Shown here: positions 19,581 to 28,871 of the stretch, in pieces
Position numbering within the stretch: position 1 is the first letter of the stretch
Layout of the letters: the number at the start of each line of letters is the position of its first letter
Assembly (NCBI RefSeq): GCF_012641475.1
Contig: NZ_JABAIL010000006.1
Span: 62,001 to 126,000, forward strand
Direction: 5' to 3'
Length of the DNA stretch: 64,000 nt
DNA from: Flammeovirga agarivorans
GTDB taxonomy: Bacteria > Bacteroidota > Bacteroidia > Cytophagales > Flammeovirgaceae
Notes under the pieces: generated by a model
The model's database searches: none
What the model saw: the letters and a program-made list of their open reading frames with translations, nothing else
What the model was told of the DNA's origin: nothing
Made by a program: the position numbers and the translations under genes

Positions 19581-22500
19581 ATGAATGAATTTTACTTTTT
19601 AAATCGACATTCAAAAGGATGTCTTTACTTATTGGTATTACTTTTTTTTATATATAATACGACCTTCGCACAAAGTATAAATGACCAAAATCTACCGATT
19701 AACCTTCAGACTGTTACTTCTGATGTAGTTTTTGAAACAGGAAGGTTTTCGTTAACCATCAATAGTATTGGTGTGGTATCTTCTTTGAAAAAGAAAAACG
19801 GAAAGGAAGTTTTAAAAGCATATGATGGTTTTAACTTGGTATTTTCAGAAGGTAACACCAAATCATTAAACAAGTTTTATACATCAGGTGATAAATATAT
19901 TTTTGCTACCAGCGATAGGAAGTATTATGCTACTTTTGAAATAAAAGAAACTTCCACTTACCTCGCATTTGACTTGGTTGATTTTTACGGTGATCTACCC
20001 CAAGGAACGTACTTAAAATTTACACTTTCTGCTGATGAGCACACCAAGGGAATGTGTTTTGATTATACAAATATTGATACCTACAAAGATACTCGCTACG
20101 AAACTCGATTTGAACATTTAAGAGATAGATATAAAGACAATTCACTTGGCGGTTTTATCTTGTATACCTTTGATAATGAGTCTGAAGAGGATGAAAGTAT
20201 TATAAGAGCATGGGGAGAAGAGGCCATTCCACATCCTACGATAAGTGGGACTTGGAACTACGACGCAGCAAGACAGTGGATTGAGGATTGGAAAAAAATG
20301 TTTGAAGACCAAAGTGTGATGTATATTAGTCCTGAAAATGTGGAAGAATTAACCCAGTTCGAACCCTATTTAGAAATGGCTGATGTTACAACTGTCAATT
20401 TTTTTACTGACATGTGGCATGGAGGGTTTTGGCCGTACGACAAGTTAAATTGGGAAGTAGATGGCATCTTTGGTAGCCAAACAGCATTAAAAAGTTATTC
20501 CCAGCAACAACAACAGAAAGGAAGAAGTATCAATATTCATTATGTAAGTGGAGGTATAGGAAAAGGAGACCCATTATATGGAAAAGAAAATTTATCTGAT
20601 GAGTTAGCTACTTGGGTAGAAGGTACGCTCCAACAAAATATCACCCAAGAGGAAAGTTCTATTTTATTCAAACCCAATAGAAATGATATAGCTGCACCGG
20701 AAAGTATTTATAATGCCTCTAATCATTTCGGTCACCTATCTATACCGTTAATGAGTTTCTTTAAATACCATTATCTAAAAATTGGAAAAGAATTAATAGA
20801 AGTAGATGCAATTACAACCCATGATGATGGTACTTGGGAATTCACAGTGAAAAATAGAGCCATCAATTCCACAGTGTCTTCGGAACATTCTCAAGGAGAA
20901 AAAGTAGAAGGAATTATGTTGGCCTACAATCAAGTGTATGTCCCAAATAATAATTCAGAACTATTTAAGACATTAACCACAAAGTATGCAGAACTCCTAA
21001 ACGATTGCAGTATTTCTAATGCTTCATTTGACGGAGCGGAGATTCATGCATATGATGGTCAATGGGGATTTAGAAAATATGCTCAACAAGTATATGAGAA
21101 GTTGGACCACCCTGTTGTTGTTAGAACTTCCAATGGAAAAGAACCAGATGCAGGATATTTGGAATATAAAATCAATGAAACAAAAAAGTACTTGCAAGCA
21201 CCTGTTGGTGATCATAACCAAGGGAGGCCTTCATTGAAACTAGAGAGAAACAGTACTACTAACAAAGGTGTTTATACTGCGGCTACTAATATTTTAGCGG
21301 CTCACTTTATGTTGGGAATACAAGCAGCATCTGGAGGTAGAAATTATTCTATTTTACGTCCAGATCCCATGTTTGGTATAACAATAGATGAATTAGAGAC
21401 TTATGGTAAAACGGAGGAGTTGTTAGAATTACTTCCAAAATGGAAAGATGTAGGTAGTCGTTTAACTGATGAACAAAAGCAACGTATCCTTGATACTCAT
21501 TATAATTACTTGGGTAATTTAAAAGCTTCAACAACGACATTTGAGCTTCGAGAAACGGCTGACAACTACCACTTGGTTCCCATACAAATGATGAGTCTAG
21601 ACCCGAATACGATTTTAGATGATATTATCTCAAACCCTGTATTGCAGCGATTCCACATGAAACAGGAAGATGGTATGTATGTGCCAAAGGTAAATATGGC
21701 ATTCGGTGATACGAAAGAATTGGACAATCAATACCATCAACAACAACCACAGTTTATTCTCAGAATATTGAGAGGAGAGGAACAAATTGTCAACCCTTAT
21801 TTTGAAATAGGTGATAGCCAATTGATGGTCGAGACTACGTTATCTGCAGTAACGGATCATACGCAATATATTGAATATAGAGGGGGAGACCATGCCATTA
21901 TTTATGATCAGAATTGGAATAAGATAAAAGAAGCGGAGGTAAAGATTGAAGGTGATTTTTATGCTAAAAATGGATATAATGAAGTGACTTTAGGTAGTGA
22001 GAATTCATCTACAGCAGCTGTTGAGTTACTTCTTTTTACCGAGGGGGAGGCGATTAGCTTAGTTAAACAAAATAATGATGCTCAGCTAAAAGATATCCTT
22101 GTCGATAAGATTTCAATTGAAGGGTTCTCTTCAGATCAAATAGAATATGATATCGAATTGCAGAAAGGAACGACAATGGTTCCTGAAGTAAGTGTTTTGT
22201 TATCAGATAACAATGCTTCGGCGACCATTTCTCAAGCAATAGGGTTACCCGGAACTACAGAAATTATCGTTTATGCTGAAAATGGTGTAGATAAATTGGA
22301 GTATACTGTTAACTTTACTGTGGATATGGGATCAGGTAATGCAAACCTGTCAGAATTGTATTTTGATGGCCTTATTTACAAAGAATTCGATCCTAATATT
22401 GAGGAATATAAAATAATTTTAGAAGAAAATCGTTTTCCTAATATAGATGTGTTTCTAGAAGATCAAACTTCAACATATGAGATTATAGGGGAGAACAAAT

Positions 22501-22826
22501 TTGGAGAGACGATAAAAATTGTAGTGACTGCACAAGACGGAACAAACAAAACGTATTCTTTGGTACTATATTGGCAAGGTGCATTGAGTGCTTCAAATTG
22601 GAAAGATGAAGTATATGTTTACAAATCTAATCCAAGAACTTTGACAATTAAATCAAGTACAAATCTTCAAGGAAAAGAAGTCATTATATATGATATACAT
22701 GGTAAGCTGATAGAGCAACAAACTTTATCAGGTAATCTGACTGAACTTACTATTTTGTCTAAAGGAATCTACCTTGTCCAAATTGTTGACAATCAGTTTA
22801 GAAATACATACAAAGTACTGTTTTAA
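19581..22826 (+). CDS. Secreted putative glycoside hydrolase with cadherin-like domains and T9SS tail
   Basis: 1081 residues. A signal peptide ends near T-F-A-Q. The N-terminal part (about 35-250) is beta-rich. The middle (about 250-720) looks like an alpha/beta barrel, with T-D-M-W-H-G-G-F-W-P near 275 and S-F-D-G-A-E-I-H near 481 as possible active-site loops. I do not recognise the family. Two cadherin-like repeats follow (about 835-1000, with A-E-N-G and A-Q-D-G-T motifs), then a T9SS C-terminal domain. It would therefore be secreted or held on the cell surface. The same repeat type fills the gene cut by the left edge. A short Gln run (Q-Q-Q-Q-Q near 310) is present. An endo-acting enzyme for the locus substrate is a reasonable inference, nothing more. 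Confidence 0.78.
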   Translation: MNEFYFLNRHSKGCLYLLVLLFFIYNTTFAQSINDQNLPINLQTVTSDVVFETGRFSLTINSIGVVSSLKKKNGKEVLKAYDGFNLVFSEGNTKSLNKFYTSGDKYIFATSDRKYYATFEIKETSTYLAFDLVDFYGDLPQGTYLKFTLSADEHTKGMCFDYTNIDTYKDTRYETRFEHLRDRYKDNSLGGFILYTFDNESEEDESIIRAWGEEAIPHPTISGTWNYDAARQWIEDWKKMFEDQSVMYISPENVEELTQFEPYLEMADVTTVNFFTDMWHGGFWPYDKLNWEVDGIFGSQTALKSYSQQQQQKGRSINIHYVSGGIGKGDPLYGKENLSDELATWVEGTLQQNITQEESSILFKPNRNDIAAPESIYNASNHFGHLSIPLMSFFKYHYLKIGKELIEVDAITTHDDGTWEFTVKNRAINSTVSSEHSQGEKVEGIMLAYNQVYVPNNNSELFKTLTTKYAELLNDCSISNASFDGAEIHAYDGQWGFRKYAQQVYEKLDHPVVVRTSNGKEPDAGYLEYKINETKKYLQAPVGDHNQGRPSLKLERNSTTNKGVYTAATNILAAHFMLGIQAASGGRNYSILRPDPMFGITIDELETYGKTEELLELLPKWKDVGSRLTDEQKQRILDTHYNYLGNLKASTTTFELRETADNYHLVPIQMMSLDPNTILDDIISNPVLQRFHMKQEDGMYVPKVNMAFGDTKELDNQYHQQQPQFILRILRGEEQIVNPYFEIGDSQLMVETTLSAVTDHTQYIEYRGGDHAIIYDQNWNKIKEAEVKIEGDFYAKNGYNEVTLGSENSSTAAVELLLFTEGEAISLVKQNNDAQLKDILVDKISIEGFSSDQIEYDIELQKGTTMVPEVSVLLSDNNASATISQAIGLPGTTEIIVYAENGVDKLEYTVNFTVDMGSGNANLSELYFDGLIYKEFDPNIEEYKIILEENRFPNIDVFLEDQTSTYEIIGENKFGETIKIVVTAQDGTNKTYSLVLYWQGALSASNWKDEVYVYKSNPRTLTIKSSTNLQGKEVIIYDIHGKLIEQQTLSGNLTELTILSKGIYLVQIVDNQFRNTYKVLF

Positions 22827-22832
22827 CATTTA

Positions 22833-22933
22833 AAATTAAAAAACGTAGGGGGAATTATTGGATATAAAAACAATAGAGATGATTGAAATGAACCGACAAA
22901 ACACTTCTAACTCTTCCCCCTTGTTTTTAATTT
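22833..22933. terminator. Long-loop inverted repeat between convergent genes
   Basis: The arms at 22833-22854 and 22914-22933 pair almost fully: A-rich, then AGGGGGAA against TTCCCCCT, then T-rich. The loop is about 60 bases. It sits between the convergent hydrolase and LacI genes and could stop transcription from both sides. The long loop makes it weaker evidence than a simple hairpin. Confidence 0.55.
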
Positions 22934-23931
22934 ATTGTACTTTCTCTTAGTATGATCTCAGTATCCATTACGACATGTTGGTGTTGATCCGCTTTTTCAT
23001 AATCGAATAAAATTTCAACCGCTTTTTTACCCATTTCGAAAGATGGTTGCTTAATCGTTGAGAGCTTTGGAGAAGTATAGGTCGAAATAGGTTCATCTGC
23101 ATATCCTATTATGGAAACATCATGAGGTACAGAAAGTCCTAATTCTTTAATGGTTTCTAAAACCACAAATGCCAAATAATCACTACAAGTAAAAATTGCT
23201 GTTGGGCGATTCTCTTTTTCAAAAGAAGCTTTAATCTCTTCTTTTAGTAATGCCTTATCATCAGAATTAATGATCAAAGAAGTATCCAATATCAATCCTT
23301 TTCGTTGAATGGCTTCCACATATCCCATATATCTATTAAAAGTTGTAGAAATGCCTTCTTCCCCTTTTACATGTAAAATTCTTTGGTGCCCTTTTTCTAG
23401 TAAGTGATTGACGGCCTTAAACGCACCATTAAAATCATCGGTGATTACTACAGAGGTATCGATATCTTCACAGATACGGTCCAATAAGACAATAGGTATT
23501 CCTAGGTTTCTAATTTCATTGAGGTAAGAGTAATCTTCTGTATCTTGTGATAAAGCAATAAGTAAACCATCCACTTTTGCATCCGACATTTGAAAACAAG
23601 TCCTTTTTTCTTGATCGTAATCTCGACCAGAACTTCCCACTAACATCTGATATCCCAATTCTCTGATTTTATCTTCGACGCCATGAAGCATTACCGAGAA
23701 GAAATTATGATTAAACTCTGGGATGACAACACCTACCGTTTTGGAGGATTGGTTTTGTAAGTTTCTGGCCACCATATTAGGTCGATAATTCCACTCTTTT
23801 GCTAAAGCTATGACCTTATTTCTCGTCTTCTCTGAGATGCGTTCTCCTCCATTCAAGGCCCTGGACACAGTTGTAGGAGTAACTCCTAATGCTTTGGCGA
23901 TGTCCTTTATGGTTACTCTTTCTTTTCTCAT
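22927..23931 (-). CDS. LacI-family transcriptional regulator of the sugar-acid operon
   Basis: 334 residues. The N-terminal helix-turn-helix reads T-I-K-D-I-A-K-A-L-G-V and T-P-T-T-V-S-R-A-L-N-G, followed by the hinge helix region N-M-V-A-R-N-L-Q. The rest is a periplasmic-binding-protein-like sensor domain (V-G-V-V-I-P-E-F ... I-I-G-Y-A-D-E-P), full length for the family. It is divergent from the catabolic operon with 254 bases between them, so it very likely represses that operon until a sugar or sugar acid binds. The ligand is not readable from the sequence; L-galactose or an intermediate such as L-galactonate is the natural candidate. Confidence 0.92.
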   Translation of the reverse strand: MRKERVTIKDIAKALGVTPTTVSRALNGGERISEKTRNKVIALAKEWNYRPNMVARNLQNQSSKTVGVVIPEFNHNFFSVMLHGVEDKIRELGYQMLVGSSGRDYDQEKRTCFQMSDAKVDGLLIALSQDTEDYSYLNEIRNLGIPIVLLDRICEDIDTSVVITDDFNGAFKAVNHLLEKGHQRILHVKGEEGISTTFNRYMGYVEAIQRKGLILDTSLIINSDDKALLKEEIKASFEKENRPTAIFTCSDYLAFVVLETIKELGLSVPHDVSIIGYADEPISTYTSPKLSTIKQPSFEMGKKAVEILFDYEKADQHQHVVMDTEIILRESTIN

Positions 23932-24065
23932 GGTATTGCTTGCTACTTTATGAACTAAAAAATGTTGGTGGAAGTTGGTAAGCCCCTCAATTAAGTCCGA
24001 TTATAAAACACAAATTACGCAATCACTTTTCTATTTCAAAAAAATCACCTTTGATTTTGACGCAG

Positions 24066-24079
24066 GACAAACGTTAAAC
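24066..24079. promoter_or_regulatory. Candidate LacI-type operator
   Basis: GACAAACGTTAAAC has the central AACGTT common to LacI-family operators and symmetric outer G and C, but three mismatched positions per half. It lies in the divergent region, about 107 bases before the lactonase start. Assignment to the adjacent regulator is inferred. Confidence 0.35.
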
Positions 24080-24185
24080 TTTTTATCTTTAGGTGTCAAC
24101 AATACATTTGTAACATCACAATAAACGATAAGCGAACACAATATCTTTTAAGGGAAATTGTGTCTAATATTACTCTGATGTACTT

Positions 24186-25034
24186 ATGAAAAAGATAGAT
24201 GCACACCATCATTTATGGAAGTATTCTCCTACGGAACATTCATGGATTGACGATTCCATGTCTGTATTAAAACAAGATTTTCTACCTCAAGATTTATGGC
24301 AAGAAATGTCAAAGGCAGGGTACGAAGGTTGCGTAGCAGTACAGGCAAGTCAGACAGAAAAAGAGACACAGTTTCTTCTTTCGGAAGCGAGTACAAATCC
24401 ATTTATTTTAGGAGTTATTGGATGGGTCAATCTAAGTCATCATAATGTAAGAGAACGTTTAAATTATTTCTCTCAGTTCTCGGGATTTAAAGGGGTAAGA
24501 CATGTCTTACAAGATGAGGAAGATGATCAGTTTATGTTAAGAGCAGAGTTTCTAAAAGGTATCGCCTGTTTAGAGGAGTTTGGCTTAACATACGATATTT
24601 TGATCTTTCCTAAGCATTTACCATATGCTGTTGAATTAGTAGAAAAATTCCCCAATCAACCTTTTGTGATTGATCATATTGCTAAACCAGAAATTAAAGA
24701 CGGGAAGTTTGAGAATTGGGCAGACGATATGCATAAGATCGCTTCTTATAGCAATGTTCAATGTAAGCTTTCCGGAATGGTTACAGAGGCAGATTGGAAC
24801 AATTGGACAGTAGAACAATTGCAACAATATATTGAAATAGTAGTAGATGCCTTTGGTGTAGATCGTGTGATGATTGGTTCGGATTGGCCTGTATGTAAAC
24901 TAGCAGGTGAGTATACTGAAGTAATGCAAGTGGTAGAAAGTTACTTCACTAATGAAGAAGATAAAGAGAAAGTTCTAGGCGGTAATGCTGCCAAATTCTA
25001 TGGACTTATCAATAAATCTGTAGACGTTATTTAA
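24186..25034 (+). CDS. COG3618 amidohydrolase, probable L-galactono/L-fucono-lactonase
   Basis: Opens a sugar lactone to the free acid. The 282-residue protein has no signal peptide. It has the amidohydrolase marks H-x-H at residues 6 and 8 (I-D-A-H-H-H-L-W), F-V-I-D-H-I-A-K-P near 160, and M-I-G-S-D-W-P-V with the conserved Asp near 237. Members of this COG act on L-fucono-, L-galactono- and L-rhamnono-lactones. It is the first gene of the operon, 11 bases before the aldo/keto reductase that would supply its lactone. The family is firm. The exact lactone is inferred from the rest of the operon, which suits L-galactonate. Confidence 0.87.
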   Translation: MKKIDAHHHLWKYSPTEHSWIDDSMSVLKQDFLPQDLWQEMSKAGYEGCVAVQASQTEKETQFLLSEASTNPFILGVIGWVNLSHHNVRERLNYFSQFSGFKGVRHVLQDEEDDQFMLRAEFLKGIACLEEFGLTYDILIFPKHLPYAVELVEKFPNQPFVIDHIAKPEIKDGKFENWADDMHKIASYSNVQCKLSGMVTEADWNNWTVEQLQQYIEIVVDAFGVDRVMIGSDWPVCKLAGEYTEVMQVVESYFTNEEDKEKVLGGNAAKFYGLINKSVDVI

Positions 25035-25045
25035 CTAAAAATATA

Positions 25046-25996
25046 ATGATCAATACTTTAACTAAGCCAACTTTTCTGGCAGATGTCTATAAAGACCATC
25101 CATCATTTTCACATGGAACTAGAATGGTACTAGGAACTTCAGGCCTTGGTGGTGTTTGGGGACCAGTAGATGAAAATGAATCTGTAGATCTAATTCTATA
25201 TGCTTTAGAAAATGATATCTTATCGATGGATACTGCTCCATCATACAATAGAGCAGAAGAGTTTTTAGGAAAGGCTTTAAAGCAGTGGAAGGGTGAAAAA
25301 CCATTTATCAGTACAAAAATTGGGAGACTTTTTGCTGAAAAGGCAGATGAATTTCATTTAGATTATTCTAGAGAGACCATGTTAAAAAGCATGGAAACAA
25401 GCTTAGAAAGGATAGGTGTTGATGCTGTAGATGTATTGTTTTTACATGAGCCTCATTTACTTCCTTATGATAAAAAAGATGATATCATTGAGACATTGTC
25501 GCTTATTAAAGAAAAAGGGTATGCGAAGAAAATTGGTGTGGGTGGAAATCCAGTGCCAGAGTTTTACCCATTCTTTGAGTCAGGACTGTTCGAAGTGGTT
25601 TCAGGGTTTATGAAAATGGATGCTTGTAATATGTCTGCATTTGAAAAAGACATTCCTTATTTCCAGAAGAACGATATACGCTATTATGCTGCTTCGGCCT
25701 TACACATGGGATTATTAGGTAGTCGATTTGAAAGACTTTGTGAAGAAAGACCTAATAACGAATGGATTTCAAACAGAGACGTTGATGTGGCTATTAAAGT
25801 AAAAGCAATTGCTGATCAATATGGAATCGATTTAGCGGGTATGTCACTACGTTATTTGATGTCTACAATTGAAGCAGACCGAATTGTAATTGGAGCTAGA
25901 AAAACAGAACAAATAAAAACAACAGTTGACTATTGGAAACAAGGTGGCTTGTCGGAAGAAATATTCAACAAAATCACAGACTGTATCTTTAACTAA
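25046..25996 (+). CDS. Aldo/keto reductase, probable L-galactose 1-dehydrogenase
   Basis: NAD(P)-dependent oxidation of the free sugar at C1 to the lactone. The 316-residue protein has the complete aldo/keto-reductase tetrad: Asp62 and Tyr67 in M-D-T-A-P-S-Y, Lys91 in S-T-K-I-G, His134 in L-F-L-H-E-P. It resembles the D-threo-aldose / L-fucose / L-galactose dehydrogenase group. The C-terminal part carries the cofactor-binding I-V-I-G-A-R. It lies between the lactonase (11 bases) and the zinc dehydrogenase (8 bases), so it is surely in the same transcript. L-fucose and L-galactose are both plausible substrates for the enzyme itself. Confidence 0.87.
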   Translation: MINTLTKPTFLADVYKDHPSFSHGTRMVLGTSGLGGVWGPVDENESVDLILYALENDILSMDTAPSYNRAEEFLGKALKQWKGEKPFISTKIGRLFAEKADEFHLDYSRETMLKSMETSLERIGVDAVDVLFLHEPHLLPYDKKDDIIETLSLIKEKGYAKKIGVGGNPVPEFYPFFESGLFEVVSGFMKMDACNMSAFEKDIPYFQKNDIRYYAASALHMGLLGSRFERLCEERPNNEWISNRDVDVAIKVKAIADQYGIDLAGMSLRYLMSTIEADRIVIGARKTEQIKTTVDYWKQGGLSEEIFNKITDCIFN

Positions 25997-26004
25997 TTAA
26001 TGAA

Positions 26005-27036
26005 ATGAAAACAATAATTCTAAACAAACCAGGGTCTTTTGAGGTCAGTGAAATGGAATCACCTCAAGAAACTTTAAATAGCGGAGAGGCTCTAGTAAAA
26101 GTACATAGAGTAGGTATTTGTGGAACAGATTTACATGCCTATACGGGCAAGCAACCGTTCTTTACTTACCCTAGAATATTAGGTCACGAATTGGGTGTTG
26201 AAGTCATTGATATAGCTGAAGATGTAGATAATGTTGTTGTTGGTGATAAGTGTTCTGTAGAACCGTACTTCAACAAAACAGAAGACCATGCTGTAGAAAG
26301 AGGTTTTACGAATTGCGGAGAAAATATTTCTGTATTTGGAGTACATGAAGACGGAGGGATGAGAGAATATTTTAAAATCCCTGCTAAATACCTTCATGCT
26401 TCCAAATCTTTAAGTTATGATCAACTTGCATTAGTGGAGACATTGAGTATTGGTTGTCATGCGGTGAATAGAGCAAAAGTAACTGCAGAAGATACCGTAG
26501 TTGTTATTGGTGCCGGCCCTATTGGTATGGGTGCATGTCAGTTTGCGATGGCAGCAGGAGCAAAAACGGTGATGATGGATATTAACCAAGACCGTTTAGA
26601 TTTCTGTAATAGAAATATTCAGGTAGACGGTACAGTTGAGGTACATCAGGAAGTTGCTGAAACGGAAAAAAGAATTAGAGCTCAGTTTGATGGTAATTTA
26701 CCAACTGTCGTTATTGATGCGACGGGTAACAAACATTCAATGGCGAATACCTTACAGTATACAGCATCGGCAGGTAGAATAGTATTTGTTGGTTTATTCC
26801 CTGGAGATTTCTCTTTCCACGATCCCTATTTCCATAAAAAGGAATTAACGTTAATGGCAAGTAGAAATTCATTACCAGCAGATTTTGATCAAATCATTGA
26901 AATGATAGAGAAAAATCAAATTGATACTACACCATGGATCACTCACAAGGTCTTATTTACCGATATCGCTAACCACTTTGACAGTTGGTTAAAACCAGAA
27001 ACTGGAGTTATCAAAGCAATGTTGACTTTATCATAA
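26005..27036 (+). CDS. Zinc-type alcohol dehydrogenase, probable L-galactonate 5-dehydrogenase
   Basis: Medium-chain dehydrogenase of 343 residues, cytoplasmic. Catalytic-zinc ligands are Cys39 (G-I-C-G-T-D) and His61-Glu62 (G-H-E), and the NAD fold has G-A-G-P-I-G near 170. The loop that usually holds four structural-zinc Cys has only one (T-N-C-G-E near 112), so the second zinc is probably missing. In the L-galactose route known from Bacteroides vulgatus, and in E. coli LgoD, such an enzyme oxidises L-galactonate to D-tagaturonate. The tagaturonate reductase downstream supports this. A general polyol dehydrogenase is the alternative. Start 26005 follows an ATG-AAA-TGA at 26000 in another frame. 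Confidence 0.85.
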   Translation: MKTIILNKPGSFEVSEMESPQETLNSGEALVKVHRVGICGTDLHAYTGKQPFFTYPRILGHELGVEVIDIAEDVDNVVVGDKCSVEPYFNKTEDHAVERGFTNCGENISVFGVHEDGGMREYFKIPAKYLHASKSLSYDQLALVETLSIGCHAVNRAKVTAEDTVVVIGAGPIGMGACQFAMAAGAKTVMMDINQDRLDFCNRNIQVDGTVEVHQEVAETEKRIRAQFDGNLPTVVIDATGNKHSMANTLQYTASAGRIVFVGLFPGDFSFHDPYFHKKELTLMASRNSLPADFDQIIEMIEKNQIDTTPWITHKVLFTDIANHFDSWLKPETGVIKAMLTLS

Positions 27037-27072
27037 AACCGATAGGATTATCTTATCTCTACAATAAATGAC

Positions 27073-28431
27073 ATGAGTGAAATCACAATAAATAATATTG
27101 ATTTAAATAAAGAGGAGCAGGTAGAAAAGCCTGCTCCCAATACCAAAGAAGAAAAGGTAGTAGAGAAAAAATACTTAGTACCTTTTGTCTTGATCACCAG
27201 CCTTTTTGCTTTATGGGGATTTGCCAATGACATCACAAATCCGATGGTTTCGGCTTTTAAAACAGTGATGGACATTTCGAACTTTAAAGCATCATTTGTT
27301 CAGTTTGCTTTTTATGGAGGGTACTTTACAATGGCACTTCCAGCGGCTATTTTAATAAAGAAATATTCGTATAAATCGGTGATTCTGATTGGAATGGGAT
27401 TGTACGCTACAGGAACGCTTTTGTTTATTCCAGCAGCACAATTTCAGATGTTTGGTTTCTTTTTAGCTTCTTACTACATCCTTACTTTTGGTTTAGCGTT
27501 TTTAGAAACTACAGCTAATCCTCTCATCTTATCACTAGGGTCTAAGTCGACATCTACACAAAGATTAAACTTGGCTCAGGCATTTAATCCAATTGGATCA
27601 CTTACAGGGATGTTTGTAGCACAGCAGTTTATTTTATCTAAGCTACAATCTGCCGAGAAATCAGCAGAAGGTAAATCATTATTTGCGACTTTACCAGAAG
27701 CAGAGCAAGCGATTATAAGATCACATGATTTGATGGTGATTAGAGACCCCTATGTAATGTTAGGTTTAGTGGTACTGATCATTGGGATAGTTATAGCAGT
27801 AACCAAAATTCCTTCCGAAAAGAAAAGAGAGGATAACTTTAGCTTAAAAGCAACCATCAATAGGTTATTAGATAATACTACATATAAAGAAGGCGTCATC
27901 GCTCAGATATTTTATGTAGGTGCACAAATTATGTGTTGGACATTTATCATCCAGTATGCGGAGAATCTTGGTTACTCAAAAGCAGAAGCTCAGTCTTTCA
28001 ACATTATAGCTATGGTATTGTTCTTAACGGGTCGATTTGTAGCAACATTTATGATGAGATTTGTCTCTGCAGCACTTTTACTTTCCATTTTCGCTTTTGG
28101 TGGAGTAGCCTTAATGTGTGTAACGATCTTTGTTGGAGGTGATATTGGTTTGTATGCCTTGATTGGAACATCACTATTTATGTCGCTAATGTTCCCAACA
28201 ATTTATGGAATAGCACTAGAAGGTTTGGATAATGATACAGAATTCGGTGCTGCAGGTTTAGTAATGGCCATTGTAGGTGGTGCACTTATGCCTCCAATTC
28301 AGGGAGCTATAGTAGATATGGGAGAGGTGATGGGACACCCATCAGTAAACATTTCATTTTTACTACCATTAGTATGCTTCTGCTTCATTTCAATCTTTGG
28401 TTATAGAAGGTTTATCTCTACAAAAAAATAA
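27073..28431 (+). CDS. fucP: FucP-type sugar:proton symporter
   Basis: Inner-membrane transporter of 452 residues with about 12 membrane helices, of the FucP branch of the major facilitator superfamily. F-A-N-D-I-T-N-P (Asp53) and A-F-L-E-T-T-A-N-P (Glu145) match the two acidic residues that couple proton and sugar in E. coli FucP. FucP takes L-fucose and also L-galactose, which fits both readings of the operon. The N-terminal 30 residues are charged and cytoplasmic. It is 36 bases after the dehydrogenase and 3 bases before the mutarotase. Confidence 0.93.
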   Translation: MSEITINNIDLNKEEQVEKPAPNTKEEKVVEKKYLVPFVLITSLFALWGFANDITNPMVSAFKTVMDISNFKASFVQFAFYGGYFTMALPAAILIKKYSYKSVILIGMGLYATGTLLFIPAAQFQMFGFFLASYYILTFGLAFLETTANPLILSLGSKSTSTQRLNLAQAFNPIGSLTGMFVAQQFILSKLQSAEKSAEGKSLFATLPEAEQAIIRSHDLMVIRDPYVMLGLVVLIIGIVIAVTKIPSEKKREDNFSLKATINRLLDNTTYKEGVIAQIFYVGAQIMCWTFIIQYAENLGYSKAEAQSFNIIAMVLFLTGRFVATFMMRFVSAALLLSIFAFGGVALMCVTIFVGGDIGLYALIGTSLFMSLMFPTIYGIALEGLDNDTEFGAAGLVMAIVGGALMPPIQGAIVDMGEVMGHPSVNISFLLPLVCFCFISIFGYRRFISTKK

Positions 28432-28434
28432 GAC

Positions 28435-28863
28435 ATGCAATTTAAAAGATATTGTAAAACACTTTCTCTTTCGGATAATCCAACGCTGATTGAAGAATAT
28501 AAAAAAGTTCATGCGAAAGGTTATGCATGGAAGGAAATTACTGAAGGGATGAAAGAGGTCGGTATCCTCGATATGGAAATTTATATTCATAGCACCCAGT
28601 TATTTATGATCATGGATACGGTAGCGGATTTTGATCATGAAGAACAAATGAAAGTGTTGGCGACCAAGCCAAGGCAGTCTGAGTGGGAAAAGTTTGTTTC
28701 CCGATTCCAAGAAGCAGATGAAAACACAGATGCCGATGGAAAATGGGAGCTGATGGAACGCATCTATGAGTTAGAGCAAAAAGAAGATTACACTCCATTA
28801 GACGGGCAAGTAAAAGAAGTTTCTAAAATAGTAAAGGATACTCCTACTTCAATAGCAGAATAA
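28435..28863 (+). CDS. RhaM-type sugar mutarotase
   Basis: 142 residues, a little longer than the ~105-residue RhaM family because of an acidic C-terminal tail. R-Y-C-K-T-L-S-L near the start, Y-K-K-V-H-A ... W-K-E-I near 22-36 and M-E-I-Y-I-H near 50 are the family marks. Such enzymes speed the exchange of sugar anomers. In this operon it would feed the dehydrogenase, which takes one anomer. It starts 3 bases after the symporter stop. Rhamnose use is unlikely because no rhamnose genes are near. Confidence 0.87.
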   Translation: MQFKRYCKTLSLSDNPTLIEEYKKVHAKGYAWKEITEGMKEVGILDMEIYIHSTQLFMIMDTVADFDHEEQMKVLATKPRQSEWEKFVSRFQEADENTDADGKWELMERIYELEQKEDYTPLDGQVKEVSKIVKDTPTSIAE

Positions 28864-28871
28864 AAACAACC

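Noticed and set aside
20503-20520. Gln run in the 1081-residue protein as a repeat element
   Set aside because: Short in-frame run of CAA/CAG codons with no sign of expansion or mobility.
28435-28863. Rhamnose catabolism marked by a RhaM-like protein
   Set aside because: No rhamnose isomerase, kinase or aldolase is present; RhaM-type mutarotases also occur in L-fucose/L-galactose operons.
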